DNA of 64,000 nt from Burkholderia metallica (GCF_902832845.1 NZ_CADFDB010000007.1:248001-312000), one strand, 5' to 3'. Counted from the first letter of the stretch, positions 17,876 through 25,789 are shown. Notes: a model not told the origin generated them from the sequence alone. Made by a program: numbers and translations.

Positions 17876-18118
17876 TCAGTTGCACACCTTGACGGCACCG
17901 TTGGTCGTGCATTGACCGATGGTCCAGTGGCTCTGCCCGGCCAGATGCGGCGCCAGGCCGACGCCGCGGATCGGCGCGGCCGGCGACGATGCCGGCACGG
18001 CCGCGGCTGTGGACGCGGTGTCGGGCGACGGCAACGAAGGGGGCCCGGACGCGGTCTGGCACGCCGACAGTGCCAGACAAAGAACGGATGCCAACGGGGC
18101 GATGAGCGGTCTGGACAT
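17876..18118 (-). CDS. Small putative lipoprotein
   Basis: This 80-residue protein starts with MSRPLIAPLASVLCLALSAC; LALSAC is a lipobox with Cys20, so lipidation and export are expected. The mature part is a short Pro/Ser/Ala-rich linker followed by a conserved-looking end with two cysteines (IGQCTTNGAVKVCN) that could form a disulfide. No family recognised. The start at 18118 is set by the signal peptide. Confidence 0.6.
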   Translation of the reverse strand: MSRPLIAPLASVLCLALSACQTASGPPSLPSPDTASTAAAVPASSPAAPIRGVGLAPHLAGQSHWTIGQCTTNGAVKVCN

Positions 18119-18323
18119 GATCTCGTACGCGTTTGCGATATTCGCTTCCGGTAACGGTTCGCCGAAACCGCGTGACCCGTCGGACCGTTCGAGGCAACCG
18201 GCAATGCAGCAGGATGATCGCCCCATACTACTCCTCGCGATCGACGTCGTGCGATCGGCCATTCGGCCGGATGCCGCCATCCCTGCGGCGGCCGCTCGCG
18301 CTCGCCCTCGCATGCCGCACCGG

Positions 18324-18632
18324 TCAGATTTGCGGCAGGTCGCGCAGCGTGCGCGACTCGTTCGTTGCATCGATGTCGAGTTCGATGCCTTCCGACGCAT
18401 CGCGATACAGCACGCGCTTCAACTTGGGCCCGATCGCGGTGGTCTCCGATGCCGAGAAGACCGCGCGGACATCGCTGCCGGACGCGAGCGCGCGCGCCAC
18501 GTCCGCCACCGGCGCCTCGCTCGGCGTCGCCGCCCACGACCGGTCGGCCGGATTCACGGCCGCCCACCGCACGTGCGTCACGCGCGCGCTGAGCAGATCG
18601 ATTCGTACGCCATTCACCGCAAACATCGACAT
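18324..18632 (-). CDS. Hypothetical protein
   Basis: This 102-residue soluble protein starts at the ATG at 18632, because AAGGAG ends 6 bp upstream; another ATG two codons earlier directly abuts that sequence. It begins MSMFAVNGVRIDLLSARVTHVRW, is rich in acidic residues towards the end (GIELDIDATNESRTL), and has no cysteine or membrane segment. It resembles small DUF3892-like proteins only loosely, so I give no function. It is probably co-transcribed with the VOC gene 47 bp upstream. Confidence 0.65.
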   Translation of the reverse strand: MSMFAVNGVRIDLLSARVTHVRWAAVNPADRSWAATPSEAPVADVARALASGSDVRAVFSASETTAIGPKLKRVLYRDASEGIELDIDATNESRTLRDLPQI

Positions 18633-18679
18633 CGGCATCTCCTTGGAATGATTTTGCGGCCGGCCGCACCGATGCACGG

Positions 18680-19063
18680 TCACGGGCGGCCCCAGATCTC
18701 GCAGACGTTTCCCGCCGGGTCCGCCACGGAAATCGCGACCGTGCCGTCGCCGTAGTCCCACTCGTTCAGGATGGCGATGCGGCACGATTCGAGCCGCGCG
18801 ACGGCTTCCGACACATGCGCCACTTCGATCGCCAGCGCGATACCGTGGCCGGTCGGACGAAACTCCGGGTACGGAAACGCGCCGCCGCTGCCAGTATGAA
18901 CGGTCAGCGTCACGCCGCTCACGACAAAGCGATGCCACGGATTTCCCGCCGCCGACACGCCTTCGGCATGCACCGGCAGCGCAAGCGCCGAACGGTAGAA
19001 ATCCACCACGGCCCGAAAGCGATCGGCCTCGACCGGCACCAGGATGCCCAGGCTGGCGATCAT
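18680..19063 (-). CDS. VOC-superfamily (glyoxalase/bleomycin-resistance-like) protein
   Basis: This 127-residue protein has a VOC fold: MIASLGILVPVEADRFRAVVDFYRSAL at the beginning, the central GHGIALAIEVAHVSEAVARL, and the end VAISVADPAGNVCEIWGRP with the family-typical DPAGN turn and a Glu that could bind metal. GGAGAAG 6 bp before the ATG at 19063 supports the start. Substrate unknown. Divergent from the DUF695-RraB gene, with 86 bp between the two starts. Confidence 0.85.
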   Translation of the reverse strand: MIASLGILVPVEADRFRAVVDFYRSALALPVHAEGVSAAGNPWHRFVVSGVTLTVHTGSGGAFPYPEFRPTGHGIALAIEVAHVSEAVARLESCRIAILNEWDYGDGTVAISVADPAGNVCEIWGRP

Positions 19064-19149
19064 GTGCGCTTCTCCGGTCAACGCGATTTTCGATGATACA
19101 TTGGGACGCTTTACAACCGTCAACAGACAATCGTGAACGGGAGAAACAC

Positions 19150-19893
19150 ATGACCGACGCCTGGGGAACCTTCCCTGCCAGAATGGGCGACCATCAGGCT
19201 TTCATCAGCTTCAATCATGCCTTTGCGGACATCGCGGAAGGCGATCCGCGCACGTCGCTGCTCAGCGTGCGCGTCCCCTTCGCGCATCCGACGGCGGAAG
19301 GCCTGCCGACCGGCGACGAATTCACCGACCTCGCGACGATCGAGGATCTGCTCGACGCCACGATCGCCGCGAAAGGAGGTGTGCAGGTTGGCTGCCTCAC
19401 CGTCGACGGCCATCGGGACTTTCTTTTCTACGTGCCGTTCGACGAAGAAGCGGCGGCGGAGATCGTCGACGCACTGGCCGATCAGACGACCTACGCATTG
19501 CAGTACGCGCATCAGGACGATCCGGACAAGGAAGCGTACTGGCAAACGCTCTACCCGACCGACGACGACTGGCAGATCATGCGCGACATGCGCGTACTCG
19601 ATGAATTGCGAAAGAAAGGCGACGCCGGCGACGTCAGCCGGCGCGTGATGCATTGGGCGTACTTCCCCGATCCGAGCGACGCGCATCAGTTCGCGGACTG
19701 GGCCGAAGCGAAAGGCTATCTGGTCGAATCGGTTGCACCGACCGAGGACGGCAAGTCGGCCGTACGGTTTTCGCACGAAGGCACCATGGCGCTGGCCGAC
19801 ATCACGCGCCATACGGTCGCGATCAATCGCGAGGCACGTTCGTTCGGAGGGACCTACGACGGATGGGAAACCAGCGTCGAACAGGCGCGCTGA
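19150..19893 (+). CDS. DUF695 / RraB-domain fusion protein
   Basis: This 247-residue cytoplasmic protein has two parts. The first, about 1-135, resembles DUF695 (FISFNHAFADIAEGDPRTSLLSVRVPF ... YALQYAHQDDP contains the landmark blocks). The second, about 140-245, resembles RraB, the RNase E inhibitor domain (MHWAYFPDPSDAHQFADWAE). Both halves are acidic. RraB in E. coli binds RNase E and changes mRNA decay; whether this fusion does so is unknown. GGGAGAAAC lies just before the ATG at 19150. Followed by a long gene-free stretch. Confidence 0.82.
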   Translation: MTDAWGTFPARMGDHQAFISFNHAFADIAEGDPRTSLLSVRVPFAHPTAEGLPTGDEFTDLATIEDLLDATIAAKGGVQVGCLTVDGHRDFLFYVPFDEEAAAEIVDALADQTTYALQYAHQDDPDKEAYWQTLYPTDDDWQIMRDMRVLDELRKKGDAGDVSRRVMHWAYFPDPSDAHQFADWAEAKGYLVESVAPTEDGKSAVRFSHEGTMALADITRHTVAINREARSFGGTYDGWETSVEQAR

Positions 19894-19942
19894 GCGGGTC
19901 GACGTGCCCGTCGGGTACGACGTGAAGCAATGTATTCCGCGC

Positions 19943-19980
19943 AAAAAATATCCCGGCGGCATTGCGGCGCGCCGCCGGGA
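19943..19980 (-). terminator. Rho-independent terminator, minus strand
   Basis: Perfect 10-bp stem TCCCGGCGGC (19951-19960) / GCCGCCGGGA (19971-19980) with a six-A run at 19943-19948, so a T tract follows the hairpin when read on the minus strand. No minus-strand protein gene lies immediately upstream of it; the next one starts near 21311. Confidence 0.75.
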
Positions 19981-19986
19981 ACAAGG

Positions 19987-20010
19987 CATCGCCGGCCGAA
20001 GCCGGCGATG
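19987..20010. repeat. Strong hairpin
   Basis: CATCGCCGGC, CGAA loop, GCCGGCGATG: a perfect 10-bp stem directly beside the minus-strand terminator. A second small hairpin, CCTGAG / CTCAGG, follows at 20013-20030. Together they look like a structured transcript end. Confidence 0.6.
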
Positions 20011-20160
20011 GGCCTGAGGGTTCGCTCAGGCACGAGGAAAGCGATCGGCGATTCGTGCGGATCAGGCGAGCGCATGCCGGGGCGCGCAACCGGTGCGATT
20101 GCGCTGCCCGCCGAACGCCTGTCCGGTTCCGTCGACGCAGCCTTCCCGCGTCGATCGGGC

Positions 20161-20192
20161 AAAAAGCCCCGCTCCTGCGCGAGCGAGCGGGG
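20161..20192 (-). terminator. Rho-independent terminator, minus strand
   Basis: CCCCGCTC (20167-20174) pairs with GAGCGGGG (20185-20192); five As at 20161-20165 give the T tract on the minus strand. It could end the transcript of the 20880-21311 gene, 690 bp upstream, or that of a small RNA. Confidence 0.72.
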
Positions 20193-20879
20193 AAACGGTT
20201 GACCGGGCCGGGGAAGAACGGTCAACCGGTCAAATTGTGAGCGTGCGCCGCGCATCGGTCTGTGCGGCAACTCACCCTTTGGTGACAATACCGAGGCAAC
20301 CAGCCTGCCCGCATGCCGCGCGGATCACGGCGCGGTCGAGCGAGAAATCCGCGGCCTGCGAGCTTCATCACGAAGACAAGCGACCAGCATCGCCCCGATC
20401 GACATCCCATCGTCGGCAGCCAAACGTAACGAGCATCGCGAACACGCGCACGGCCTTTCCCGAGATCTTCGTGTTTTGCGCGATGAACCCGTCAGCCAAC
20501 GTGTTGATCGAATTGCGGTACGGCAATGCCAGCACAGCGCCGAGATGTCCGGCGCATATCGACGATGTCGTGATATGTCTCGCTATCCTAGTTAGCGAAA
20601 AATCGGTCGAGTATTTGTTCGTACAGCACTGCACTATGACGTGTCAGTTCGTCAGCGACACTTTTTCATGTCCGGAATTTGATTTTGTTTTGATTCAAGT
20701 AAATATTTTCAGGCCCGGGCCGAGTTTCCGGTAAGTCGAGACGGATGTCAAAGCAGGATCATTCTATTTTTCCGGGCGGCACACTTCTCGATTCACTTTT
20801 CTGCGTCTATTTTTTCGAAACCGCGTTTCGCAGACACAAGAACTGGCGTCATGGCAACCGGGTTTCGTTATCGTGACGT
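20193..20879. other. AT-richer gene-free region
   Basis: About 690 bp with markedly lower GC than the surroundings, especially 20560-20880 where runs of T and A occur. A 9-bp inverted repeat CGGTTGACC / GGTCAACCG lies at 20196-20228. Small open frames here have no ribosome sites or family resemblance. It may hold a small RNA ending at the 20161-20192 terminator. Confidence 0.45.
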
Positions 20880-21311
20880 TTAGTTGAAAAACCACTCCGC
20901 AATCACGTCGATCCAGTCGAGATCGTCGGCGATGTCCATGATGGTTTCGCCGACGATTTCGGTGGCCGATGAGGTCGACCCTGTCGACTCGGCTGACGCG
21001 GCTGACGCGGCCGATGCGCCTGCCGCCACCGCACCGGCAGCGACCCCCTTCGCGTTCGCCATTTCGACGGAAGCACCCGATCTCGGATCGGCCAGCCGCT
21101 CGAGCCAGTCGACGATATGGGCACGTGCCTCTTCTTCGTCGACGAAATCGTGCCGCTCGAGAAAGCGGTCGAATACGACCCATGCAAGCGTTTTGCTTCG
21201 CGAAGCGGATTCGAGATGCCAATCGACAACGGCTGTCCGACCGGATTCCCGGATTTCGAGCGTCGCGGTGAAACAGTAATCGCCGTACTCGATCTCAAGT
21301 TTTGACGACAT
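20880..21311 (-). CDS. Hypothetical protein with Ala/Ser-rich linker
   Basis: This 143-residue protein has an ordered N-terminal part (1-80; LEIEYGDYCFTATLEIRES, then WVVFDRFLERHDFVDEEEA), then a low-complexity Ala/Gly/Ser/Thr linker (about 88-122), then an acidic, aromatic C-terminal peptide (IADDLDWIDVIAEWFFN). The layout resembles a small domain with a tethered interaction peptide. No signal peptide, no recognised family. The surrounding DNA is AT-rich and gene-poor, which suggests recent acquisition. Confidence 0.62.
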   Translation of the reverse strand: MSSKLEIEYGDYCFTATLEIRESGRTAVVDWHLESASRSKTLAWVVFDRFLERHDFVDEEEARAHIVDWLERLADPRSGASVEMANAKGVAAGAVAAGASAASAASAESTGSTSSATEIVGETIMDIADDLDWIDVIAEWFFN

Positions 21312-21634
21312 GGTTTGCTCCGGTCAACCTGCCCTCTCTTTTTATGACGATCCGCGCGTGGCGGATGTCGCGACACAGTGTGAATCTTCGATGAAACGCG
21401 CGTGGCGCTTCCTTGCCGCGGGTAGTATCTCGATATTCTCGTCACCTGTCGATATCGATCACCGACACATGGCCGCATTCGATTTACCCCCCGTTCTCCC
21501 TGCGCTTTCGGTCGCGGTTCAGGTTCCGCTGCGAGTCGCTCGGCTTTGTTATTCCACGTATTGCCCCGCTTCGCCGCCGCAAACGCACTGCTAAACTCCA
21601 GCCAGGACGACCGCACGCAACACCAGAGGACACA
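21312..21634. other. Intergenic region between divergent hypothetical genes
   Basis: About 320 bp that must contain promoters for both neighbours. No strong promoter pair, operator or hairpin was recognised. Confidence 0.4.
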
Positions 21635-22099
21635 ATGGCACTCGCCCGCGCACGACAAAATGGCGTAGAAGTCTGGATCGTCCAGCTTCCCGGGCACACC
21701 CCCTATGCCTATACGCACCTCAAGCGGGTATTCTCCGTCGACGATACTCGGCACCGCGTCGTGACGATCGATCTGAAAAAGCTGCTGGCATGTGCCGACC
21801 GCGACACGACGGACTACGTGCTGCCGTCCGTTCCGTACTGGGCACCCGGAAAAGCCGCGGGTATTCGCGAATTCCTCGATCCTGAACAGGGCAGGATTCC
21901 GGACATGCCGTACATCACGTTTCGCGAGACGAGAACGCGAACGCTGCTCGGCATCCCCGGCCTGTCGAAAGTCGGTGTCGCGTCGTTCCGCAACGGCCAG
22001 CACCGCGCGCGCTACCTTGCCCATGCAGGCGCCACGACGCTGCCCGTCGAGGTGCACGAGACGGAAGCAGATCTGCTCGTGCGGTACTGCGGCGCGTAA
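21635..22099 (+). CDS. Hypothetical protein, possibly plasmid fertility-inhibition-factor-like
   Basis: This 154-residue soluble protein starts at the ATG at 21635 with AGAGGA upstream. Recognisable blocks are GVEVWIVQLPGHTPYAYTHL at the start, GIREFLDPEQGRIPDMPYI in the middle and GVASFRNGQHRARYLAHAGA near the end. The last block, an FRNGxHRxRYL motif, reminds me of the FiwA-type fertility inhibition family found on IncP plasmids and scattered on proteobacterial chromosomes; this assignment is from memory and tentative. The conserved Arg/His pattern suggests nucleic acid or phosphate contact. Confidence 0.6.
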   Translation: MALARARQNGVEVWIVQLPGHTPYAYTHLKRVFSVDDTRHRVVTIDLKKLLACADRDTTDYVLPSVPYWAPGKAAGIREFLDPEQGRIPDMPYITFRETRTRTLLGIPGLSKVGVASFRNGQHRARYLAHAGATTLPVEVHETEADLLVRYCGA

Positions 22100-22174
22100 C
22101 GCGGGTATACGTGCGGCGTTCGCCCGGCGATGGCCGCACCTGATGCGGCCGTTCGCGCGAAGGCCGCGTGGCCG

Positions 22175-22690
22175 CTATGCGTGGATCGTATAGATCCGGT
22201 CGGTGACCTCCGTCCGGCCAATGCGGCTCGTCTCGATATGCGCCAGTTGCCAGCCGTTGTGCTCATAGAAGCCGATCGCGCGCGCATTGTCCTCCAGCAC
22301 CTTCAGATGGACCGTGTCCACGCCGAGCGTTCGCGCCCACGCACGGACGGCTTCGATCATGCGCTTGCCCGTGCCGCTGCCGTGATGCGACGGATCGACG
22401 TGCAGGCAGTCGAGCAGCACGCCGAGCGCCGGATCGACGGGGCGCTCGGCACTGACGAAGCCCACGGGCTCACCGTTCAACTCGGCGATCAGCACGAGGC
22501 CCCACTCCTTTTCATTGCGATCGAGATATTGCCGCCATCGGGTCGCGTGTTCCGTCGGCACCTCGTCGGACAGGTAGGCCGCCGGCAGGATGTGGCTGTA
22601 TGCTGTTTGCCAGCTCAGCGTGTGCAGGCGCGCGATATGGTATGCATCGTGCGCTGTCGCGGCACGCAGCGTGGCTCGTGTTTCCGGCAT
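22175..22690 (-). CDS. GNAT-family N-acetyltransferase
   Basis: This 171-residue GNAT protein has an N-terminal TLRAATAHDAYHIARLHTLSW and the acetyl-CoA pyrophosphate-binding loop HHGSGTGKRMIEAV, followed by the typical NARAIGFYEHNGW motif near the C-terminus. Architecture is closest to small amine- or antibiotic-type acetyltransferases, but the acceptor is unknown. It is convergent with the upstream hypothetical gene, and a 750-bp gene-free region follows its start. Confidence 0.9.
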   Translation of the reverse strand: MPETRATLRAATAHDAYHIARLHTLSWQTAYSHILPAAYLSDEVPTEHATRWRQYLDRNEKEWGLVLIAELNGEPVGFVSAERPVDPALGVLLDCLHVDPSHHGSGTGKRMIEAVRAWARTLGVDTVHLKVLEDNARAIGFYEHNGWQLAHIETSRIGRTEVTDRIYTIHA

Positions 22691-22910
22691 CGGTGGTCAT
22701 TCCTTGCGCTGGTCGCTTGATCGGGGACGTCTCGACGCAAACTATACCGCCGCGTTGCGGCATGCATCGCGCAACGCCGTCACACTCGAACGAGACGCTG
22801 CCGGCCCGCCCGGGAGCGATGAGAAACGGACCTGGGGAAATCAAACGATGCGACGTCTTTCAGGAACGATCGGCCTGCGCAACTCGTTGCCAGTGCAACG
22901 GGATACAGGC

Positions 22911-23006
22911 AAAAAAAAATCCCGACACCGTCATCGGTCGTCGGGATCGAACGGCCCTGCAAAGCATAAGGGCACGAGGAAGTGCATACCTTACGTCAAT
23001 GAAAGA
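22911..23006 (-). ncRNA. Candidate small RNA A, 3' part with terminator
   Basis: On the minus strand: TCTTTCATTGAC (23006-22995), CCTCGTGCC (22979-22971), then a hairpin ATCCCGAC / GTCGGGAT (22947-22919) and nine Ts. The same ordered elements occur 175 bp away in candidate B. The 5' end is not defined, and no clear promoter was seen. Confidence 0.42.
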
Positions 23007-23091
23007 CTGTGAAAGACCGTGACGCACTGTCGGTTCGCGCCAAGTCCCTGTTCCATTCCGCCATTCAGCCGATAAACGGCGGCCGCAAACG

Positions 23092-23170
23092 AAAAAAGCC
23101 TGCTCGCGCGGAACGCGAGCAGGCAAGAACACGGATCAGCATTCGAGGCACGAGGGCTGTCCATGAAAGA
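23092..23170 (-). ncRNA. Candidate small RNA B, 3' part with terminator
   Basis: On the minus strand: TCTTTCATGGAC (23170-23159), CCTCGTGCC (23155-23147), then a perfect 11-bp stem GCCTGCTCGCG / CGCGAGCAGGC (23124-23098) followed by six Ts. CCTCGTGCC ends 22 nt before the stem, versus 23 nt in candidate A. The 5' end is not defined. Confidence 0.45.
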
Positions 23171-23444
23171 TAACGGCACGGGGAACCCGAACCTTAGCCG
23201 GGAAAGGAAACTTCGCCACGTCACGTCGACCGGATGCGGCCATACCCTGTCGCGTCGCACATGCTTCGACTGAAACCGGCTGCACGGTGACGATCTCTCG
23301 TCGCGACCGACCCTGGTCTTCAGTCAATCGTTCCGGATTTATTCCGGCCGGCGAGTAATGGCTTACCAGGCCGTCCGATCGGACATGTATGGCAAACTTC
23401 GGCTCCGAATCGACGCAGTGCGCACTTTCTATTGCAGGGGAATC

Positions 23445-23963
23445 ATGTACGTCTTGATCTACATCGCAGCGGTCGCCGTCGCGAACCTGATGGTTGCTCA
23501 TTTTGGCCCGGCTGCTACACCGATCATCGCGTTCCTGCTGATCGGACTCGATCTCGCGATTCGCGACCGGCTCCATCTCGACTGGCGCGGACGCGCGCTC
23601 TGGTCGCGGATGTTTGCATTGATCGCGGCCGCCGGCGTCGTCAGTTACGCGCTCAATCCCGCCGCGAAGGAAATCGCCGTCGCATCTCTGGTGGCGTTCG
23701 GTTCGGCAGCAATGGCGAGTGCAGTCGTATTTCAACTCGCACGTCGCTTTCCGATACTGGCGCGCGCAAACGGTGCGAACGTCGCGGGTGCGGCTGTCGA
23801 CTCCGTCATCTTTCCGCTCATTGCGTTCGGCACTGTGTTTCCGACGATCGCCGCATTGCAATTCGTCGCCAAAGTGGCGGGCGGCGCTTTGTGGTCGTGG
23901 GTGGTTTTTAGAAATGCGCGAACGACTCAAGCGACGATGGCGAGCAACGCGGTCGATCAGTGA
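23445..23963 (+). CDS. VUT/YhhQ-like integral membrane protein
   Basis: This 172-residue protein starts at the ATG at 23445 with AGGGGAATC just upstream; a further start at 23358 lacks a ribosome site. It has about five hydrophobic helices, beginning MYVLIYIAAVAVANLMVAHFG and continuing IIAFLLIGLDLAIRDRLHL. The pattern of a conserved Asn in helix 1, the DLAIRDRLH loop and a late PTIAALQFVAK helix fits the VUT (vitamin uptake-like) family, of which YhhQ imports the queuosine precursor preQ0. The truncated size and diverged sequence make the substrate uncertain. Confidence 0.72.
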   Translation: MYVLIYIAAVAVANLMVAHFGPAATPIIAFLLIGLDLAIRDRLHLDWRGRALWSRMFALIAAAGVVSYALNPAAKEIAVASLVAFGSAAMASAVVFQLARRFPILARANGANVAGAAVDSVIFPLIAFGTVFPTIAALQFVAKVAGGALWSWVVFRNARTTQATMASNAVDQ

Positions 23964-24147
23964 GGATGGGTTGAGCGTTTGGGGGCGTTATTCGTTGCCG
24001 GGAAATCGGCGTTTCGTTTTAGTACGCTCGGGATATTCTCGATTCGCCCTGCTCCTTCTTCATGGAACAGAAACTGGAGCGTCGTGGCGTTGACCGGCTG
24101 AGTGGAAAGCACAAGGATCGGGTAGCGCTCGTCATGTGAAGAGGCGT

Positions 24148-24170
24148 GGCATTCCCGATTTGGGAATGCC
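24148..24170. repeat. Hairpin
   Basis: GGCATTCCC, loop GATTT, GGGAATGCC: a perfect 9-bp stem without a T tract on either side, next to the bidirectional terminator that ends the tRNA-His transcript. Confidence 0.5.
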
Positions 24171-24175
24171 AAAAC

Positions 24176-24210
24176 AAAAACGGCACTGCCTTTTGGGACA
24201 GTGCCGTTTT
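24176..24210. terminator. Bidirectional rho-independent terminator
   Basis: CGGCACTG (24181-24188) / CAGTGCCG (24199-24206), flanked by As on the left and Ts on the right, so it works on both strands. It ends the tRNA-His transcript on the minus strand, about 30 bp beyond the mature 3' end. Confidence 0.85.
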
Positions 24211-24238
24211 CAACGACTTGATACTGCTCAGAATTCTT

Positions 24239-24314
24239 TGGGGTGGCTGATGGGACTCGAACCCACGACGACAGGAATCACAATCCTGGACTCTACCAAC
24301 TGAGCTACAGCCAC
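24239..24314 (-). tRNA. tRNA-His (GTG)
   Basis: Full cloverleaf: acceptor stem GTGGCTG / CAGCCAC, D-arm AGCTCAGTTGGTAG, anticodon GTG (complement of 24279-24281), T-loop GGTTCGAGTCCC, and encoded CCA. A G at 24315, immediately 5' of the acceptor stem and opposite C73, is the extra G-1 that identifies tRNA-His. Its transcript also carries a bidirectional terminator downstream. Confidence 0.97.
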
Positions 24315-24371
24315 CACTGTTACTGCTTTTTGTTCTTCGCTGCTTTTGCGTCTCAGCAGCGAAGAACAAGA

Positions 24372-25406
24372 TTATACGAACACTTTTGAATCTTGCAAAG
24401 CTTTTTTTTCAAAAACTTCTTCTGCCTCGTTCAGATGCGCGCGTGCCTCGTCGAACACGGCCAGATCGCCGCGCGCAAGCTTCTTGTTGTCGGACAGCAC
24501 ACGACGCCAGCCGCGAGCGCCGGGCATGCCGCGATACAGTCCGAGCGCGTGCCGCACGATCGCGCCGAGGTAGGTTCCGCGCTTCAGTTCGGCCGCACAA
24601 TATTCGATCAGCTTCGCCTCCGCCTCTTCACGCGTCGGCACCGCTGCGGTCGATCCGTAGAAGCGCGCATCGACTTCCGCCAGCACGTACGGGTTGTGAT
24701 ACGCCTCGCGGCCGAGCATCACGCCGTCGACATGTTCGAGATGCTGCGCAACCTCGTCGAGCGTCGTGATGCCGCCGTTGATGACGATCTCGAGTGACGG
24801 GAAATCGCGCTTCAACTGGTACGCATAGTCGTACTTGAGCGGCGGAATCTCGCGATTCTCCTTCGGCGACAGCCCCTTCAGGATCGCATTGCGCGCGTGG
24901 ACGACGAACGTTTCGCAGCCCGCGTCGGCCACCGTGCCGACGAAGTCGCGTACGAACGCGTAGTCCTCGACCGCGTCGACACCGATCCGATGCTTGACCG
25001 TGACCGGCACCGACACCGCATCGCGCATCGCCTTCACGCAGTCGGCGACGAGCTGCGGCTCGTTCATCAGGCACGCGCCGAACGCGCCGCGCTGCACGCG
25101 CTCGGACGGGCATCCGCAATTCAGGTTGATTTCGTCGTAGCCCCACTGCTCGCCGAGCTTCGCGGCGCGGGCGAGATCGTCGCGCTCGCTACCGCCCAGC
25201 TGCAGCGCGACCGGCGACTCGTTCGGCGTGAACGCGAGATGTCGCTGGGCATCGCCGAACAGCAGCGCGCCCGTCGTGATCATCTCCGTATACAGCCAGG
25301 TGTCGCGCGTCAGCGTCCGGTGGAACGACCGGCAATGGCGATCGGTCCAGTCGAGCATGGGCGCGACGGAGACGCGGCGAGGAGGAAGCGAGGACGGTAC
25401 GGACAT
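24372..25406 (-). CDS. dusA: tRNA-dihydrouridine synthase DusA
   Basis: This 344-residue flavoenzyme reduces uridines in the D-loop of tRNAs (positions 20 and 20a in E. coli). The sequence fits DusA throughout: RVSVAPMLDWTDRHCRSFHR at the N-terminus, the YTEMITTGALLFGD block, the catalytic Cys in INLNCGCPSERVQ, KHRIGVD, and the FMN phosphate-binding segment VINGGITT with DGVMLGREAYHNP. The start at 25406 (MSVPSSLPPRR) is preferred over a 12-residue upstream extension. It lies close to tRNA-His on the same strand. Confidence 0.96.
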   Translation of the reverse strand: MSVPSSLPPRRVSVAPMLDWTDRHCRSFHRTLTRDTWLYTEMITTGALLFGDAQRHLAFTPNESPVALQLGGSERDDLARAAKLGEQWGYDEINLNCGCPSERVQRGAFGACLMNEPQLVADCVKAMRDAVSVPVTVKHRIGVDAVEDYAFVRDFVGTVADAGCETFVVHARNAILKGLSPKENREIPPLKYDYAYQLKRDFPSLEIVINGGITTLDEVAQHLEHVDGVMLGREAYHNPYVLAEVDARFYGSTAAVPTREEAEAKLIEYCAAELKRGTYLGAIVRHALGLYRGMPGARGWRRVLSDNKKLARGDLAVFDEARAHLNEAEEVFEKKALQDSKVFV

Positions 25407-25488
25407 GGATTTCGGGCAACAAGCCAGACGGCGCGGAAACAACCTGACATTTTAACGCATCATCGGACATGCCTGCCCCGCACGCAGG

Positions 25489-25734
25489 CTACCCGTCGCC
25501 CAGCTCCGCATCGACCGCCTGCCGTGCCGCATCGAGCACGCGCTCGATCACGCGCCGTTCGGTCAGCAGTAGCCCGTCGACCTTGACGAGCCGCCAGTCG
25601 ATCCGCACGGCATCGCCCTGCAGCACACGGTAGTGCGCATGCTCGCCGTCCCAGACCTGCTCGGTCTTCACCTCGATCTCGAAGCCGCGGTACGGCTCGC
25701 TGAAATCGCCGAGGTCGCTGCCTCTCGGTTCCAT
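25489..25734 (-). CDS. Small hypothetical protein
   Basis: This 81-residue soluble protein reads from ATG at 25734 (MEPRGSDLGDFSEPYRGFEI). It alternates short strands (FEIEVKTEQVWDGEHAHYRVL) with a C-terminal helix (ERRVIERVLDAARQAVDAEL), like many small Burkholderia conserved proteins that bind no known ligand. It lies 55 bp from the next small gene on the same strand and may be co-transcribed with it. No function assigned. Confidence 0.65.
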   Translation of the reverse strand: MEPRGSDLGDFSEPYRGFEIEVKTEQVWDGEHAHYRVLQGDAVRIDWRLVKVDGLLLTERRVIERVLDAARQAVDAELGDG

Positions 25735-25789
25735 CGCACGCTCCGTGGCGACGCAGCGCCAGGCCGCCCGCGCGGCCGGCGCCGCGCGC

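Larger units (their letters stand above)
22691..23444. other. Gene-free region with two minus-strand terminators
   Basis: About 750 bp. I find no supportable protein gene, but two strong minus-strand terminators (22911-22947 and 23092-23124), each preceded on the minus strand by CCTCGTGCC and TCTTTCATKGAC (listed separately). The spacing suggests two short transcripts rather than ends of a long mRNA. The right end must contain the promoter of the following plus-strand membrane protein gene. Confidence 0.6.

Noticed and set aside
23340-23444. A preQ1 riboswitch before the VUT-like gene
   Set aside because: I looked for the compact preQ1-I pattern and did not find it; the family assignment of the gene is also uncertain.
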